Below, piece by piece: positions 8,026 through 16,297 of a stretch of 64,000 nucleotides of DNA (position 1 is its first letter; each line of letters starts with the position of its first letter). The DNA comes from an uncultured Acidobacteriota bacterium (GTDB lineage: Bacteria > Acidobacteriota > Blastocatellia > Pyrinomonadales > Pyrinomonadaceae), in assembly GCA_937873515.1 (NCBI GenBank), contig CALMYB010000013.1, forward strand, positions 310,001 to 374,000. The letters run 5' to 3'. A program made the translations under genes and the position numbers. Under the pieces are notes generated by a model. That model was not told the origin of the DNA. It worked only from the letters and a program-made list of their open reading frames with translations, and ran no database searches.

Positions 8026-11000
8026 CTAGAAACCAGCATTATCTAGCGCTTTGGTCGTCGGAACCGAAGTCCAACCGCCGTTAACCTTTGTCCACTTTAG
8101 GTGGATTCTCCATAGATAAAAGTCGGATACTCGCATCCACACCTTTTCGATTTCCAATCTAGTGAACTCTCGGAATTGGTATCGGTACTCAAAGCTATCT
8201 CCGTCAATGCCCGCCCGATGGCAAATAGCTCCAATCGGGCTGTCAACACCAGTTAGTCTTCCACTATTGGAATATGGATCGTTATTTTCAGGATCGGACG
8301 TGTGCGTATCATCATTACCAAGTACGTCATTGGCTGGATAGTTCGGAGAGTCGGCTGGAAAGGAATTTTGATTAGCGGTTGACGTGTCTAGATGGCTAAT
8401 CTGCGAGGGATTCACGATCTTGAATCTAATCTGCCTCGAAACGTCCCATTTACGGTCAGCGCCACCGATTAAGGATTGGCCATTAAAGGGATGGGTACCG
8501 GCGGGTACCGCTACTTCATTTGATCCGCTGAAGTCGGGTCTATCTGAGTCGGAAATTAGCTCAATTGGCTGTATCGTATGTGTAAAGTTATATCCACCTC
8601 GAACGGCAGAGGCTGGTCCAGGCGGGTTTCCGGAAAGTGCAGAAGAGTGCTGAATCGGCAGGTCAGTGGAAGTAATGGTTACCCAAACAACCCAAACCCT
8701 CATTTCTTTTATTGCTGTTCCGCGATACTTTATTTTTACAGGTTTCTTCGCGGCTGCATCCCGCGGAACCGTTGCCTCCAGCGGGTTCGAAGGTGATTCT
8801 GTCGCCCCTTCCCAATCGATCTCGTTAAGAACTTCCTGTGCCGACGTCGAGAGCGTTGCGGTCAAGGTGACAACCTCACCGCCTACTCCCTTTGGGGTCG
8901 CAAAATGCATAAGGTCTTGATTCCCGACAACCTTTGTAACTCGTTTTACCTTATCGGTCGGCGTTGCTGTTACGTTTCTAACTTTCGGTGGCTTTGAGGT
9001 TACATCAGCGGATGGAAAAACGTGTCGGCTGAACGAGGAGCAAGTTCCGCATTCGGGAAGGAGATGGTCGGACAGATGATCGCTTGCCTGCTTCTGATCA
9101 TTGACAGCGTCTCGCGGTGTCGGTAGTGATGCCGCATCGTCCGGCACCTTCGAGCCGTCAGCGATCTCGGGCCCCGGCGGGCATTCGGGCTGCATTATAG
9201 AACTCCACACCCAAAAATCCGTCTTAATATCGACGTCCCCTGTGTTGTGAAATGTCGCCAATCCGCCCGAAGTTACCGTAGCGATATTCGTATCGGTGCT
9301 CGTCCAGTTGTTGGAACTTCGAGGAGAGATGACGGGCGGCCCGCCATAGATCGAAACTGTTTTCTCGAACGAATAGAATTGGATCTCTTCGCCTACAGAG
9401 AATTCAAAACTGCTGTATTCCGTTCCGAACGGGTCAGCGGTCGCAAAGGCCGTTGTCGTCGATTCGCAGTAATTCTGACATGCATAATTGCTGCTTATGC
9501 GGTTAACGGTGTCGATCTGCTCGGTTCGTCCGATCAAGGCGAGATTCGCCCTCAAATCGTTATCGGGAAGGTTGTCCGTTCGTCTTTGCGTCCATTGAAG
9601 TTGGCCGCTTGAAATGTGCAGCGGGATCGTGTTTCCGCGAAAATCCGGAACCTGTTCGTCGCGGAGCCTTCTAACATCGATCACGTCGATCGAGTTTGCC
9701 GCAAGCGTTTTCCGACCTATGACGTACTCGCCGCCTTCCCAACGGAGGGATGCAATATAATCTTCCGCAAGGTCCGTCGTGTTGTAAATATACGTCTTTG
9801 TTGTTGAGGTGCCTTCGATCCGCCACGGGTAACCTCCCGTCGGACTTTTTTGCTGAAGCGGATCCCACAAGGGCACACGCAACACGAGATCGTTATTTGC
9901 AGTCGCACTGTGGGCAGCGGCGATCACAGATCCAGGCTCACCATCATAAGTAATGGCGATAGCACCGATCTTAATATCATCGATCTGTGACGCCGCAATG
10001 AGCCTTCGCGTATCGATCTGCGTTATCTCGCCCGGAGAAAGATGGACTACAGGTAGAGCGACCTGTCTATTAACATTGTCGCTTGTTACATACGGAATTG
10101 TGATGGCAACATTCGATATTTCCGTCCCGACATTTTTGACGACGATTACAGGTTTGATGCGAACTCGGCCTACGTTTCCAAAATGAAATCCGGCGCCTTG
10201 ATACTCATTCGACTTGCCGTTATTCGGATTTGAAAACTGGGCGAGATTCGAGTAGCCGCTTTTGAGGTCATCAATGAATATACGAGCGATCAAAGAGCTT
10301 TTTGGCCCGGTGTTTTCGAGCGAAAGACCGACCGTTTGGGCGTTCGCAAATCGCCAACCATCGGAAAAATCTTTTGCGACGTTTAGCAGTCTTGTTTGAT
10401 GTGGCCCCAAGGCGAAGACATTTGTCTCGCCACGATGGCTACCGGTCTTAGAAAGGACGGCGGAGATCAATATCCCAACGTCGGAAGTGTTCGTCAGCAC
10501 AACGCGGGTCGTGGCGCTGTTAGAAGGTTGAAACCACACCGCTTCCTGCCGTCTGGAATCGAACTTGCCGATCTCGGCCAGCTTTTCTTCATGACTGAGA
10601 CTTCTAGCATTGTTTTCGAGATATATCTGCGCACCAATGACCAGGTCTGCGCCGTGGTGAACCAACTTAATGTTTCCACGCTCAAATCCGTCGCCGCCCA
10701 ATGTTGCCCATTCCTTTAGGGGTATAAAGCGAAAAGAGTTTCCCTCAACCACAACCGGCGCCGGGTTGAATTGGTTGCCATTTGACGAAAATATTGTGGG
10801 AACGATCTCTATAGGATCAGGTCCCTTATTGTTCAGCAACAGTCGAGCTGAAGGAAAGGCCTCAACGTCATAGAACGAGCCTACTAGCTCGTGCGAAGGG
10901 GTTTCCGTAGGATCAGGATCCTCGACGGTCGAGAGAGCCGATTGAAAACTTGGCCGACCTACTTCCGCAAAGGCAATGGGGGGGGGGCATATAATGTTGG

Positions 11001-11062
11001 CCTGCCAGAGCCGAAACACAAAAGAAACCAAACAAAACGACGAGCGATTTTCTAAATTCCAT
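8026..11062 (-). CDS. Large surface/secreted protein (paralogue of the 60.6-63.4 kb gene), signal peptide out of frame at a C10 tract
   Basis: The body (about 1000 residues) reads in the frame that stays open to 11079. That frame has no convincing signal peptide and its ATG at 11079 has no ribosome site. One frame over, ATG 11062 preceded by GAGG starts a textbook signal peptide (MEFRKSLVVLFGFFCVSALA, then GQHYMPPP). The two frames meet at a run of ten C (10978-10987); a run of nine would fuse them. The body shares SPTGGYPWR, LRDEQVP, ISSGQLQWT and LLLNNKG with its paralogue through about residue 690, then diverges. There is a Cys-rich segment (YACQNYC, PECGTC). The function is unknown. It lies between dprA and topA and is followed by a lipoprotein gene. 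Confidence 0.8.
10978..10987 (-). repeat. C10 homopolymer (G10 on plus strand) in the signal-peptide region
   Basis: Ten identical bases fall just after the signal peptide of the large surface protein and encode a short Pro run. The length controls which frame follows: with nine C the signal peptide at 11062 is in frame with the 1000-residue body, with ten as given it is not. Such tracts change length by slipped-strand mispairing, and homopolymers are also common sites of sequencing error. Confidence 0.75.
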
Positions 11063-11147
11063 AAGACCTCGAGAAGCATTGGACAACAACTCTTGCGAGG
11101 AAGGCCTCGTTCAAATGGCTTATCACCATATTCGGGAAATTACAGCC

Positions 11148-11176
11148 ACATTACGCCCGGCTGTCTAGTTTGTCAA
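11148..11176 (-). promoter_or_regulatory. Promoter of the surface-protein operon
   Basis: On the minus strand TTGACA (11171-11176) is followed after exactly 17 nt by TAATGT (11148-11153). An eight-A tract and GC precede the -35, an arrangement also seen at the promoters near 55.26 and 63.53 kb. Unlike those two, the spacer here contains no G run; the tract of this locus is in the coding region. Confidence 0.55.
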
Positions 11177-11208
11177 GCTTTTTTTTGCGACCTTGTTTAG
11201 TCAGGATG

Positions 11209-12339
11209 TTAAGCTTTCCTTGCGTAGCATTTGCCGGGGAGGACGCGGATGAGGTCCTTTATGTCGAGTGAGACGAGGGCGGAATTGAGGTCGCCGAAGC
11301 TCAGGCCACAGCCTTCGACAAGGATGTCGATATGCGTTGCCTCATCGAGCGAAAGTGCCTTGTAAACCGTTATCTCGTTCGGCGAGAGATCGTGCGGAAT
11401 GTGGTTCTCGTTCCTCGCCCGCTCGCTCTCTTTCCGGTCGTCCGTCTTCGGCGGCAGGATCCTCGCTCCGATCTCTGCGGGCATCTCGGCGACAATGTCC
11501 TGCCATTGCTGCACGAGCTTTGCTCCGCTTTTTATTAGGTAATTAGTACCGAACGAGTTTCCGCTCGTTATATTGCCGGGCACAGCCATCACTTCACGGT
11601 TTTGCTCGACCGCCAGTCGAGCGGTGATCAGCGAACCGCTCCGTTCGGACGCCTCAACCACGAGAAGTCCGAGACTCAGGCCGCTGATAATGCGATTACG
11701 GTAAGGAAAATTCTCCTTTAAGGGCGGCGTGCCAAGCGGGAATTGTGTCACGAGACAGCCGCCTTTCGCCAGGATCTCGCGAACCGTACCGTTATTCTCG
11801 CGTGGATATACGGAATCAAGTCCTGTGCCCATGACGGCGATCGTCCGGCCGCTCGCACGCATCGCACCGCGATGAGCCGCCGTATCGATTCCGCGTGCGA
11901 GCCCCGACGTGATCGTGATGCCTCGCGAAGCAAGGTCGCGTGCGAGCATCTCGGAAGCATTCTCGCCATACGTCGAACAGTTTCGCGACCCAACGACGCC
12001 AATGCTCGGCTGGTCGAAACACGCCTGCCAATCGCCTTTTACATAAAGTACCGGCGGCGGATCGGCGATCTCGCGGAGGATGTCCGGATAGCTGCCGTCA
12101 TCAAGCACGAGAATGTCGCCGCCAAGTTTCTTGACCTCGTCAAATTCGCGTTTCGCACGCTCATCGAAACTCTTCGCAAGGATCGCATCGACCGTCTGCG
12201 CGTCCATTCTTAAGAGTTCCAGCTGCGAACGCGAAGCATGAAACACCGCCTCGGCCGAACCAAAACGTTCGAGCAGAACCGTCGCGGCACGCGGCCCGAT
12301 CCCCGGCGTCATATTTAATGCTATCCAAGCGAGCATCAT
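11209..12339 (-). CDS. dprA: DNA processing protein DprA (Smf)
   Basis: 376 residues. DprA protects incoming single-stranded DNA and loads RecA during natural transformation. An N-terminal helical/SAM-like region (MTPGIGPRAATVLLERFGS) precedes the Rossmann core with the signature GVVGSRNCSTYGE, TSGLARGIDTAAHRGAM and VMGTGLDSVYPREN. FPLGTPPLKENFPYRNRIISGLS follows, and the C-terminus is a winged-helix-like domain (LSLDEATHIDILVEGCGLSFGDLNSALVSL). Its ATG overlaps the stop of the upstream four-helix-bundle gene, so translation may be coupled. The usual partner topA follows only after the inserted surface operon. Confidence 0.95.
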   Translation of the reverse strand: MMLAWIALNMTPGIGPRAATVLLERFGSAEAVFHASRSQLELLRMDAQTVDAILAKSFDERAKREFDEVKKLGGDILVLDDGSYPDILREIADPPPVLYVKGDWQACFDQPSIGVVGSRNCSTYGENASEMLARDLASRGITITSGLARGIDTAAHRGAMRASGRTIAVMGTGLDSVYPRENNGTVREILAKGGCLVTQFPLGTPPLKENFPYRNRIISGLSLGLLVVEASERSGSLITARLAVEQNREVMAVPGNITSGNSFGTNYLIKSGAKLVQQWQDIVAEMPAEIGARILPPKTDDRKESERARNENHIPHDLSPNEITVYKALSLDEATHIDILVEGCGLSFGDLNSALVSLDIKDLIRVLPGKCYARKA

Positions 12340-12722
12340 CTTGATTTTGGATCTGGGATTTTAGATTTTAGGTTTTTGCTTTTCAATGTTCTGATTGATG
12401 AGACCGTCATAGCAACAATTTCGTTGATATCGTTGTAGAGTTTCTCCAGCTTGGTCTGCGGCACGATCTCTGACTCGATCAGCAGGTCGATCCAAAACAT
12501 GCTTTCATCAGCCTCTTCTTCAACGATCGCGAGCTTATTGATTATGTCTGCGGTCGATTTTGCTCGACACGCGGCTCGATAATTCGCTCCGATCGACGTT
12601 CCCGACCGTAGAAGCTGTTTACCGATCGTCTCCGCGATCCAATTTTTAGGCAACGACTGAACTAACTTTATAATTCTAAGTGCGATTCCCTTTGTTCGCT
12701 CCTTAAATTCAGATTCAGTCAT
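12336..12722 (-). CDS. Four-helix-bundle protein (23S rRNA intervening-sequence protein family)
   Basis: 128 residues from the ATG at 12722; the longer open frame extends into the tRNA gene and is not credible. The hallmarks of the family are RIIKLVQSLPKNWIAETIGKQLLRSGTSIGANYRAA followed by EEADESMFWIDLLIES (split here by intervening text). Members form pentameric helical bundles and occur as ORFs inside intervening sequences of 23S rRNA and as free-standing genes; the molecular role is not established. Internally repetitive inverted repeats flank this copy. It overlaps the dprA start by four nucleotides. A second copy with the same layout occurs at 49.6 kb. Confidence 0.88.
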   Translation of the reverse strand: MTESEFKERTKGIALRIIKLVQSLPKNWIAETIGKQLLRSGTSIGANYRAACRAKSTADIINKLAIVEEEADESMFWIDLLIESEIVPQTKLEKLYNDINEIVAMTVSSIRTLKSKNLKSKIPDPKSR

Positions 12723-12766
12723 AACCCTTAATTCAAGTTGTAATCCAAAATCAAAAATCCAAAATC
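12343..12766. repeat. Inverted-repeat flanks of the four-helix-bundle cassette
   Basis: GATTTTGGAT at 12343-12352 is the exact reverse complement of ATCCAAAATC at 12743-12752 and 12757-12766. Around these cores both flanks are built of short near-repeats of GATTTT/GGATTTT. A transcript of the cassette could fold the flanks into a long stem with the gene in the loop, the geometry of rRNA intervening sequences. Confidence 0.6.
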
Positions 12767-12779
12767 GAAAATTCCGGTT

Positions 12780-12879
12780 TGGCGGAGGCGTGTGGGAGTC
12801 GAACCCACCCAAGCCCGCGTTTGGCGAACTCGCAGACGATTTTGAAGACCGCGCCCATCACCGGACAGGTTTCGCCTCC
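12780..12879 (-). tRNA. selC: tRNA-Sec (anticodon UCA)
   Basis: A 100-nt tRNA including encoded CCA, longer than ordinary tRNAs. The acceptor strands GGAGGCG (12879 leftward) and CGCCTCC pair, the T arm reads GTGGGTTCGACTCCCAC, and the discriminator is G. The anticodon loop is CTTCAAA with anticodon TCA (12843-12845 on the plus strand), which reads UGA. The long variable arm and the long acceptor/T stack are characteristic of selenocysteine tRNA. It fits the selenocysteine UGA in selD in this same window. selA and selB are not in the window. Confidence 0.92.
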
Positions 12880-12908
12880 GTCTTATTGTAATTATGGTCT
12901 GAGGAAGC

Positions 12909-14036
12909 CTATTCCCCGATCAGCAGCCTCGTCAACAATGCAGCACGCCTCGGAATATCTTCGATCTCAATATACTCATCAAGAGTATGAGCTCCGTCGC
13001 CCGTTATCCCCAAACCATCAAGAACGGGTATGCCAAGAGCGGCTACGAAATTACCATCGGATGCGCCGCCGACCTGCGTATGCTCGAGTTCAAAACCAAG
13101 GCCCAAGGCAGCTGCTCTCGCTCTTTCGTAGAGAGCCATTACATCTTTGGTTTCCTCGAGCGGCGGGCGATTTATGCGGCCCTTTAGTTCGAGCTTAACT
13201 CTAGGGTCTTGTGCAGAGAGATTTCTCAGTTCGGCTTCTACGCGGTCACCTTCCGCCGCATTCGAAAACCGCACATCTATCTCGCACGCCGCAAATGCCG
13301 GAATCACATTCGTCGTCGTGCCGCCAGAGAACGTCGTTACGTTAACAGTCGTTCCAGCGTCGCGGTTCGCGAGCGAATGAATAGCATCAACTTGCCTTGC
13401 GAGTTCGGCGACTGCGTTCGCCCCGCGATCGGGTTCGAGGCCGGCATGCGCGGGAACGCCGGTGGCTTCAAGGCAAAATACGCCTGTGCCTTTTCGTCCC
13501 GTTTTCACCTTGCCGGCGGCCGAAGGTTCTAGCACAAAACAGCGCGAGCTTTTCGCAGCCTCGCGTTCCACCAACTCTCGCCCCGTCGCACTTCCTGTTT
13601 CTTCATCGCATGAGAGCAGAATGGTTATCGGCCGGTCGATCTTTTCGCCGTGGAGATATCGCAGAGCCTCAAGAATGACCGGAATATTGCCCTTCATATC
13701 AAAAACGCCGGGTCCAAAGAGCCTCGAGTTCTCGATGCGGATCGGATTTTTGTCGATCGTTCCAATTGGATGAACAGTATCGGTGTGGCCGAGGATCAGC
13801 GTCGGACACGTGCCGAGGTCGATACCGGCTCGAGCGATAATATGGCTGCCTGCACCATCCGCCTTTTCGATCTCGACGCTATCGGCCGCTTCGCGAAACT
13901 TGCTCGCGAGCAGCTCAGCTATCCGCAAACTTCGGTCAATATCATGAGAAGGCGTTTCGATCGAGACGAGTTCATTGATCTCGTCAACTATCGCATCCAG
14001 GCGCGATCGAAAATATTCAGGAAGGCTCTGCTTCAT
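12909..14036 (-). CDS. M20 family metallopeptidase (carboxypeptidase G2-like)
   Basis: 375 residues with no signal peptide, so probably cytoplasmic. The metal-site motifs are in order: LILGHTDTVHP, then FGPGVFDMKGN with the bridging Asp, LLSCDEETGS with the catalytic Glu, and a dimerisation domain starting near GVPAHAGLEPDRGANA. The closing GAHTLDEYIEI gives the last His ligand. This pattern matches CPG2/ArgE/DapE-type hydrolases that cleave C-terminal amino acids or acyl groups using two zinc ions. The exact substrate is not determined. It stops 10 nt downstream-strand of the S1/P1 nuclease gene region and could share its transcript. Confidence 0.9.
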   Translation of the reverse strand: MKQSLPEYFRSRLDAIVDEINELVSIETPSHDIDRSLRIAELLASKFREAADSVEIEKADGAGSHIIARAGIDLGTCPTLILGHTDTVHPIGTIDKNPIRIENSRLFGPGVFDMKGNIPVILEALRYLHGEKIDRPITILLSCDEETGSATGRELVEREAAKSSRCFVLEPSAAGKVKTGRKGTGVFCLEATGVPAHAGLEPDRGANAVAELARQVDAIHSLANRDAGTTVNVTTFSGGTTTNVIPAFAACEIDVRFSNAAEGDRVEAELRNLSAQDPRVKLELKGRINRPPLEETKDVMALYERARAAALGLGFELEHTQVGGASDGNFVAALGIPVLDGLGITGDGAHTLDEYIEIEDIPRRAALLTRLLIGE

Positions 14037-14046
14037 CGATCATCCG

Positions 14047-15021
14047 TTATCTTACCGGCACGCCTGTAATCGTAGGGGAACCAAACGCCGAATTGAAAAG
14101 ATCGGCAATGCGATATCCTGCAAGAGCGATCTGCTTCTCGGAGATGCGAAACGCCTTTTGCTGATAGTCGTCGGACGGCTTCTTGAAGAACTCGATGTTC
14201 TTGTAGGCAAAGTTCGTCGCTATCTCAAGGCTCTCGTCTTTCCATTTTGAGAACTCGCCTGGTTCGAGTGTTTTCTTTTCCTTGTCGTACGGATATGCGG
14301 CCATGATCTTGTCGCCAATAGGATCAAGATATGCTGCATCGCATTCGTCTTTTGTATTCGGTTGTGTCTGGTCGATTATCGAATCCCAAAAACCGTGTAG
14401 ATTCCGCTGCTGATCTCTCGGTGTCCCATTAGGGGTCAGAAAGAATAGATTTCCGCCTTGATCGCCCTTTGGATAGCTATTGGTCGTTTTTGCTGAGACA
14501 TGAAGCGGTTGATGGATGTCGCCAATTATGTGAATAAGCCAAGCGACCGCGATCGCCTTTTCCTTGTCTGATGCCGAACTCGTGATCAGTTTGCTGAATT
14601 CTTCGAGCTTATCCATCGCAAGGCCGTTCTTTTCGACATCTGTGTCCATAACGGCCTTCCCGTTCTCGAAATGCCAAAATGTGTCGGAATAATGCCAGTT
14701 TGAGTTCGAATACGTCTTATAGCGGACCGGAAATCCTTTGTCTTTAATAAAATCGGCCCAACTTGCGATCATTACGAAGAATTCACGCTCGCGTTCGGCC
14801 TTGCTCTGCGAGCCATAGCTCATATAAAAGGTCGCAAGCTGAGAATCCTCAGGAGCGGCTCGCAAAATTTCGATCACGCGGGCCCTCGCTTCGGGCGTCA
14901 TGTTCTGCCATGCGATGTAAGCGGTAAGCTTATGGCCGACGTCGTCCCAGGCGCGTGCCTGTGTTGAAAATACAAAGACCCCAAGGGCGATTAATCCAAT
15001 AAAAACTGCTGCTTTCTTCAT
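14047..15021 (-). CDS. Secreted S1/P1-type zinc nuclease
   Basis: 324 residues. The signal peptide ends at TQARA, and the mature protein starts with Trp25, the residue whose amino group binds zinc in this family (WDDVGHKL follows with the first His). Other ligand regions are MIASWADF (Asp), HYSDTFWHFEN (His), and LIHIIGDIHQPLHV (HxxxD plus His); the closing one is GNLFFL...NLHGFWDSII. All three zinc-site clusters look intact. S1/P1 enzymes degrade single-stranded DNA and RNA and remove 3' phosphates. It is likely periplasmic or extracellular, for nutrient scavenging. The M20 peptidase gene follows 10 nt downstream. Confidence 0.92.
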   Translation of the reverse strand: MKKAAVFIGLIALGVFVFSTQARAWDDVGHKLTAYIAWQNMTPEARARVIEILRAAPEDSQLATFYMSYGSQSKAEREREFFVMIASWADFIKDKGFPVRYKTYSNSNWHYSDTFWHFENGKAVMDTDVEKNGLAMDKLEEFSKLITSSASDKEKAIAVAWLIHIIGDIHQPLHVSAKTTNSYPKGDQGGNLFFLTPNGTPRDQQRNLHGFWDSIIDQTQPNTKDECDAAYLDPIGDKIMAAYPYDKEKKTLEPGEFSKWKDESLEIATNFAYKNIEFFKKPSDDYQQKAFRISEKQIALAGYRIADLFNSAFGSPTITGVPVR

Positions 15022-15269
15022 TTTAACCCCAATTATCTACGTCTTCAGGCAGATCCAAATAATGTTGTGCCAGCTAGATATTATCTAATATCGCGTCTCG
15101 GTTTGAAAATTGCCGTGGGAAAGGTTAGTCTATCGGTTTTCAAAAATGCAAACTATTTTGTCCGTTCGGACATCAAAGTAATGCAAAAACTTCGACGCCG
15201 TTGCGTTCTTTTTTGTAAGACCACCGAAATTGGGTGTTTAACAGGGAAAAGGAGATCGAAGTACGTTTT

Positions 15270-15524
15270 ATGCAGCATATTTTGGAACAAATATCCGCCC
15301 TCGGGCGTGTAGATGCTCAAGAAGCCGATGGTTTCGGCAAAAGGATCGGAATTTTTGTTAGATTGTTTGGCTGCCGGCATCGAGATATTAGCCGGCCATT
15401 CACGAACGGAAAAGTAAGCTATCGTGCCTGCCTTTCCTGTGGAGCAAGAAAGAAGTTTGATACAAAGGATCTTACGACATCGGGGAGTTTCTACTATCCC
15501 CCTTCGGTGACCGCTCGACCGTAA
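15270..15524 (+). CDS. Small zinc-ribbon-like protein, unknown function
   Basis: 84 residues. I start it at ATG 15270 (AAGGAG about 15 nt upstream) rather than the GTG at 15234. The C-terminal half is distinctive: FVRLFGCRHRDISRPFT, then YRACLSCGARKKFD. Cys, His and a CxxC with a knuckle GA give a plausible zinc site (C-x-H and CLSC). I recall similar small proteins in acidobacterial genomes but have no functional name. A convincing hairpin terminator follows 50 nt downstream, which supports it being a real, separately transcribed gene. Confidence 0.65.
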   Translation: MQHILEQISALGRVDAQEADGFGKRIGIFVRLFGCRHRDISRPFTNGKVSYRACLSCGARKKFDTKDLTTSGSFYYPPSVTARP

Positions 15525-15573
15525 ATGAGCGTTTTATAACCCTTCAATAATACCTACCAAATATTTACCTACC

Positions 15574-15612
15574 GGGTGCGGCTTTCCAAAAAGTCCGCAC
15601 CCTTTCACTTTA
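15574..15612 (+). terminator. Rho-independent terminator after the small zinc-ribbon gene
   Basis: GGGTGCGG (15574-15581) pairs perfectly with CCGCACCC (15595-15602), with a 13-nt loop, and TTTCACTTTATT follows. Confidence 0.6.
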
Positions 15613-15676
15613 TTGGGCGTAGACGATTTTGTGTAGTATTCTTTCACGCAAAAGTCTCCCGTCTGAGGTGTTCTAT

Positions 15677-16228
15677 ATGGTAAAGAAAGCGATCATTTCC
15701 GTCGTCATTGCTCTCCTTTTGACCTTTGCTTTGCTCGGCGTATTCATCGTGATGCAGCCGGACGAATTTACGATCACGCGTAAGACCACGATCGCGGCCG
15801 CTCCCGAGCGCGTCTTTTCTGAGGTCAACGATTTCCATAAATGGGATGCCTGGTCGCCCTGGGCGCAACTTGACCCGAATATGAAAACCGAGATCACCGG
15901 GCCGGAAAGCGGAAAAGGTGCCGTATATTTTTGGACAGGCAATCAAGAGGTCGGCGAAGGCAGAATGACGATCGTCGAAAGTACGCCGCCGAGCCTTGTC
16001 AAGATCGACCTGCACTTCATCAAACCCTTTGACTCCTCATCCACCATCGACCTTAAGATCACCCCGGCGGGAGCGAACTCCGATGTAGAATGGACGATGA
16101 ACGGCAAGCACAATTTTATGTCAAAGGCATTTTCGCTCTTTGTCGATATGGACAAAGCCATCGGCTCCGACTTTGAAAGGGGCTTGAGCCAGCTAAAGAC
16201 GATCGCCGAAAACCCTCAGAATAATTAG
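15677..16228 (+). CDS. SRPBCC (START/polyketide cyclase-like) ligand-binding protein, membrane-anchored
   Basis: 183 residues from ATG 15677, which has GAGGTG nearby; the upstream extension to 15629 is not needed. The N-terminus is one hydrophobic helix (AIISVVIALLLTFALLGVFI) that anchors or exports the protein. The SRPBCC fold follows: ITRKTTIAAAPERVFSEVNDFHKWDAWSPWAQLDPN is the classic entry (split by family variation), ending in the long C-terminal helix with DMDKAIGSDFERGLSQLK. The family binds hydrophobic ligands; no catalytic residue is evident. It converges with dnaN on the other strand. Confidence 0.82.
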   Translation: MVKKAIISVVIALLLTFALLGVFIVMQPDEFTITRKTTIAAAPERVFSEVNDFHKWDAWSPWAQLDPNMKTEITGPESGKGAVYFWTGNQEVGEGRMTIVESTPPSLVKIDLHFIKPFDSSSTIDLKITPAGANSDVEWTMNGKHNFMSKAFSLFVDMDKAIGSDFERGLSQLKTIAENPQNN

Positions 16229-16297
16229 AATGGGAACGCCCGCAAACCGTTTCCAGCATGCGAGCCTTCTCTTAAACTTCACGATGAAACGCCGAAA

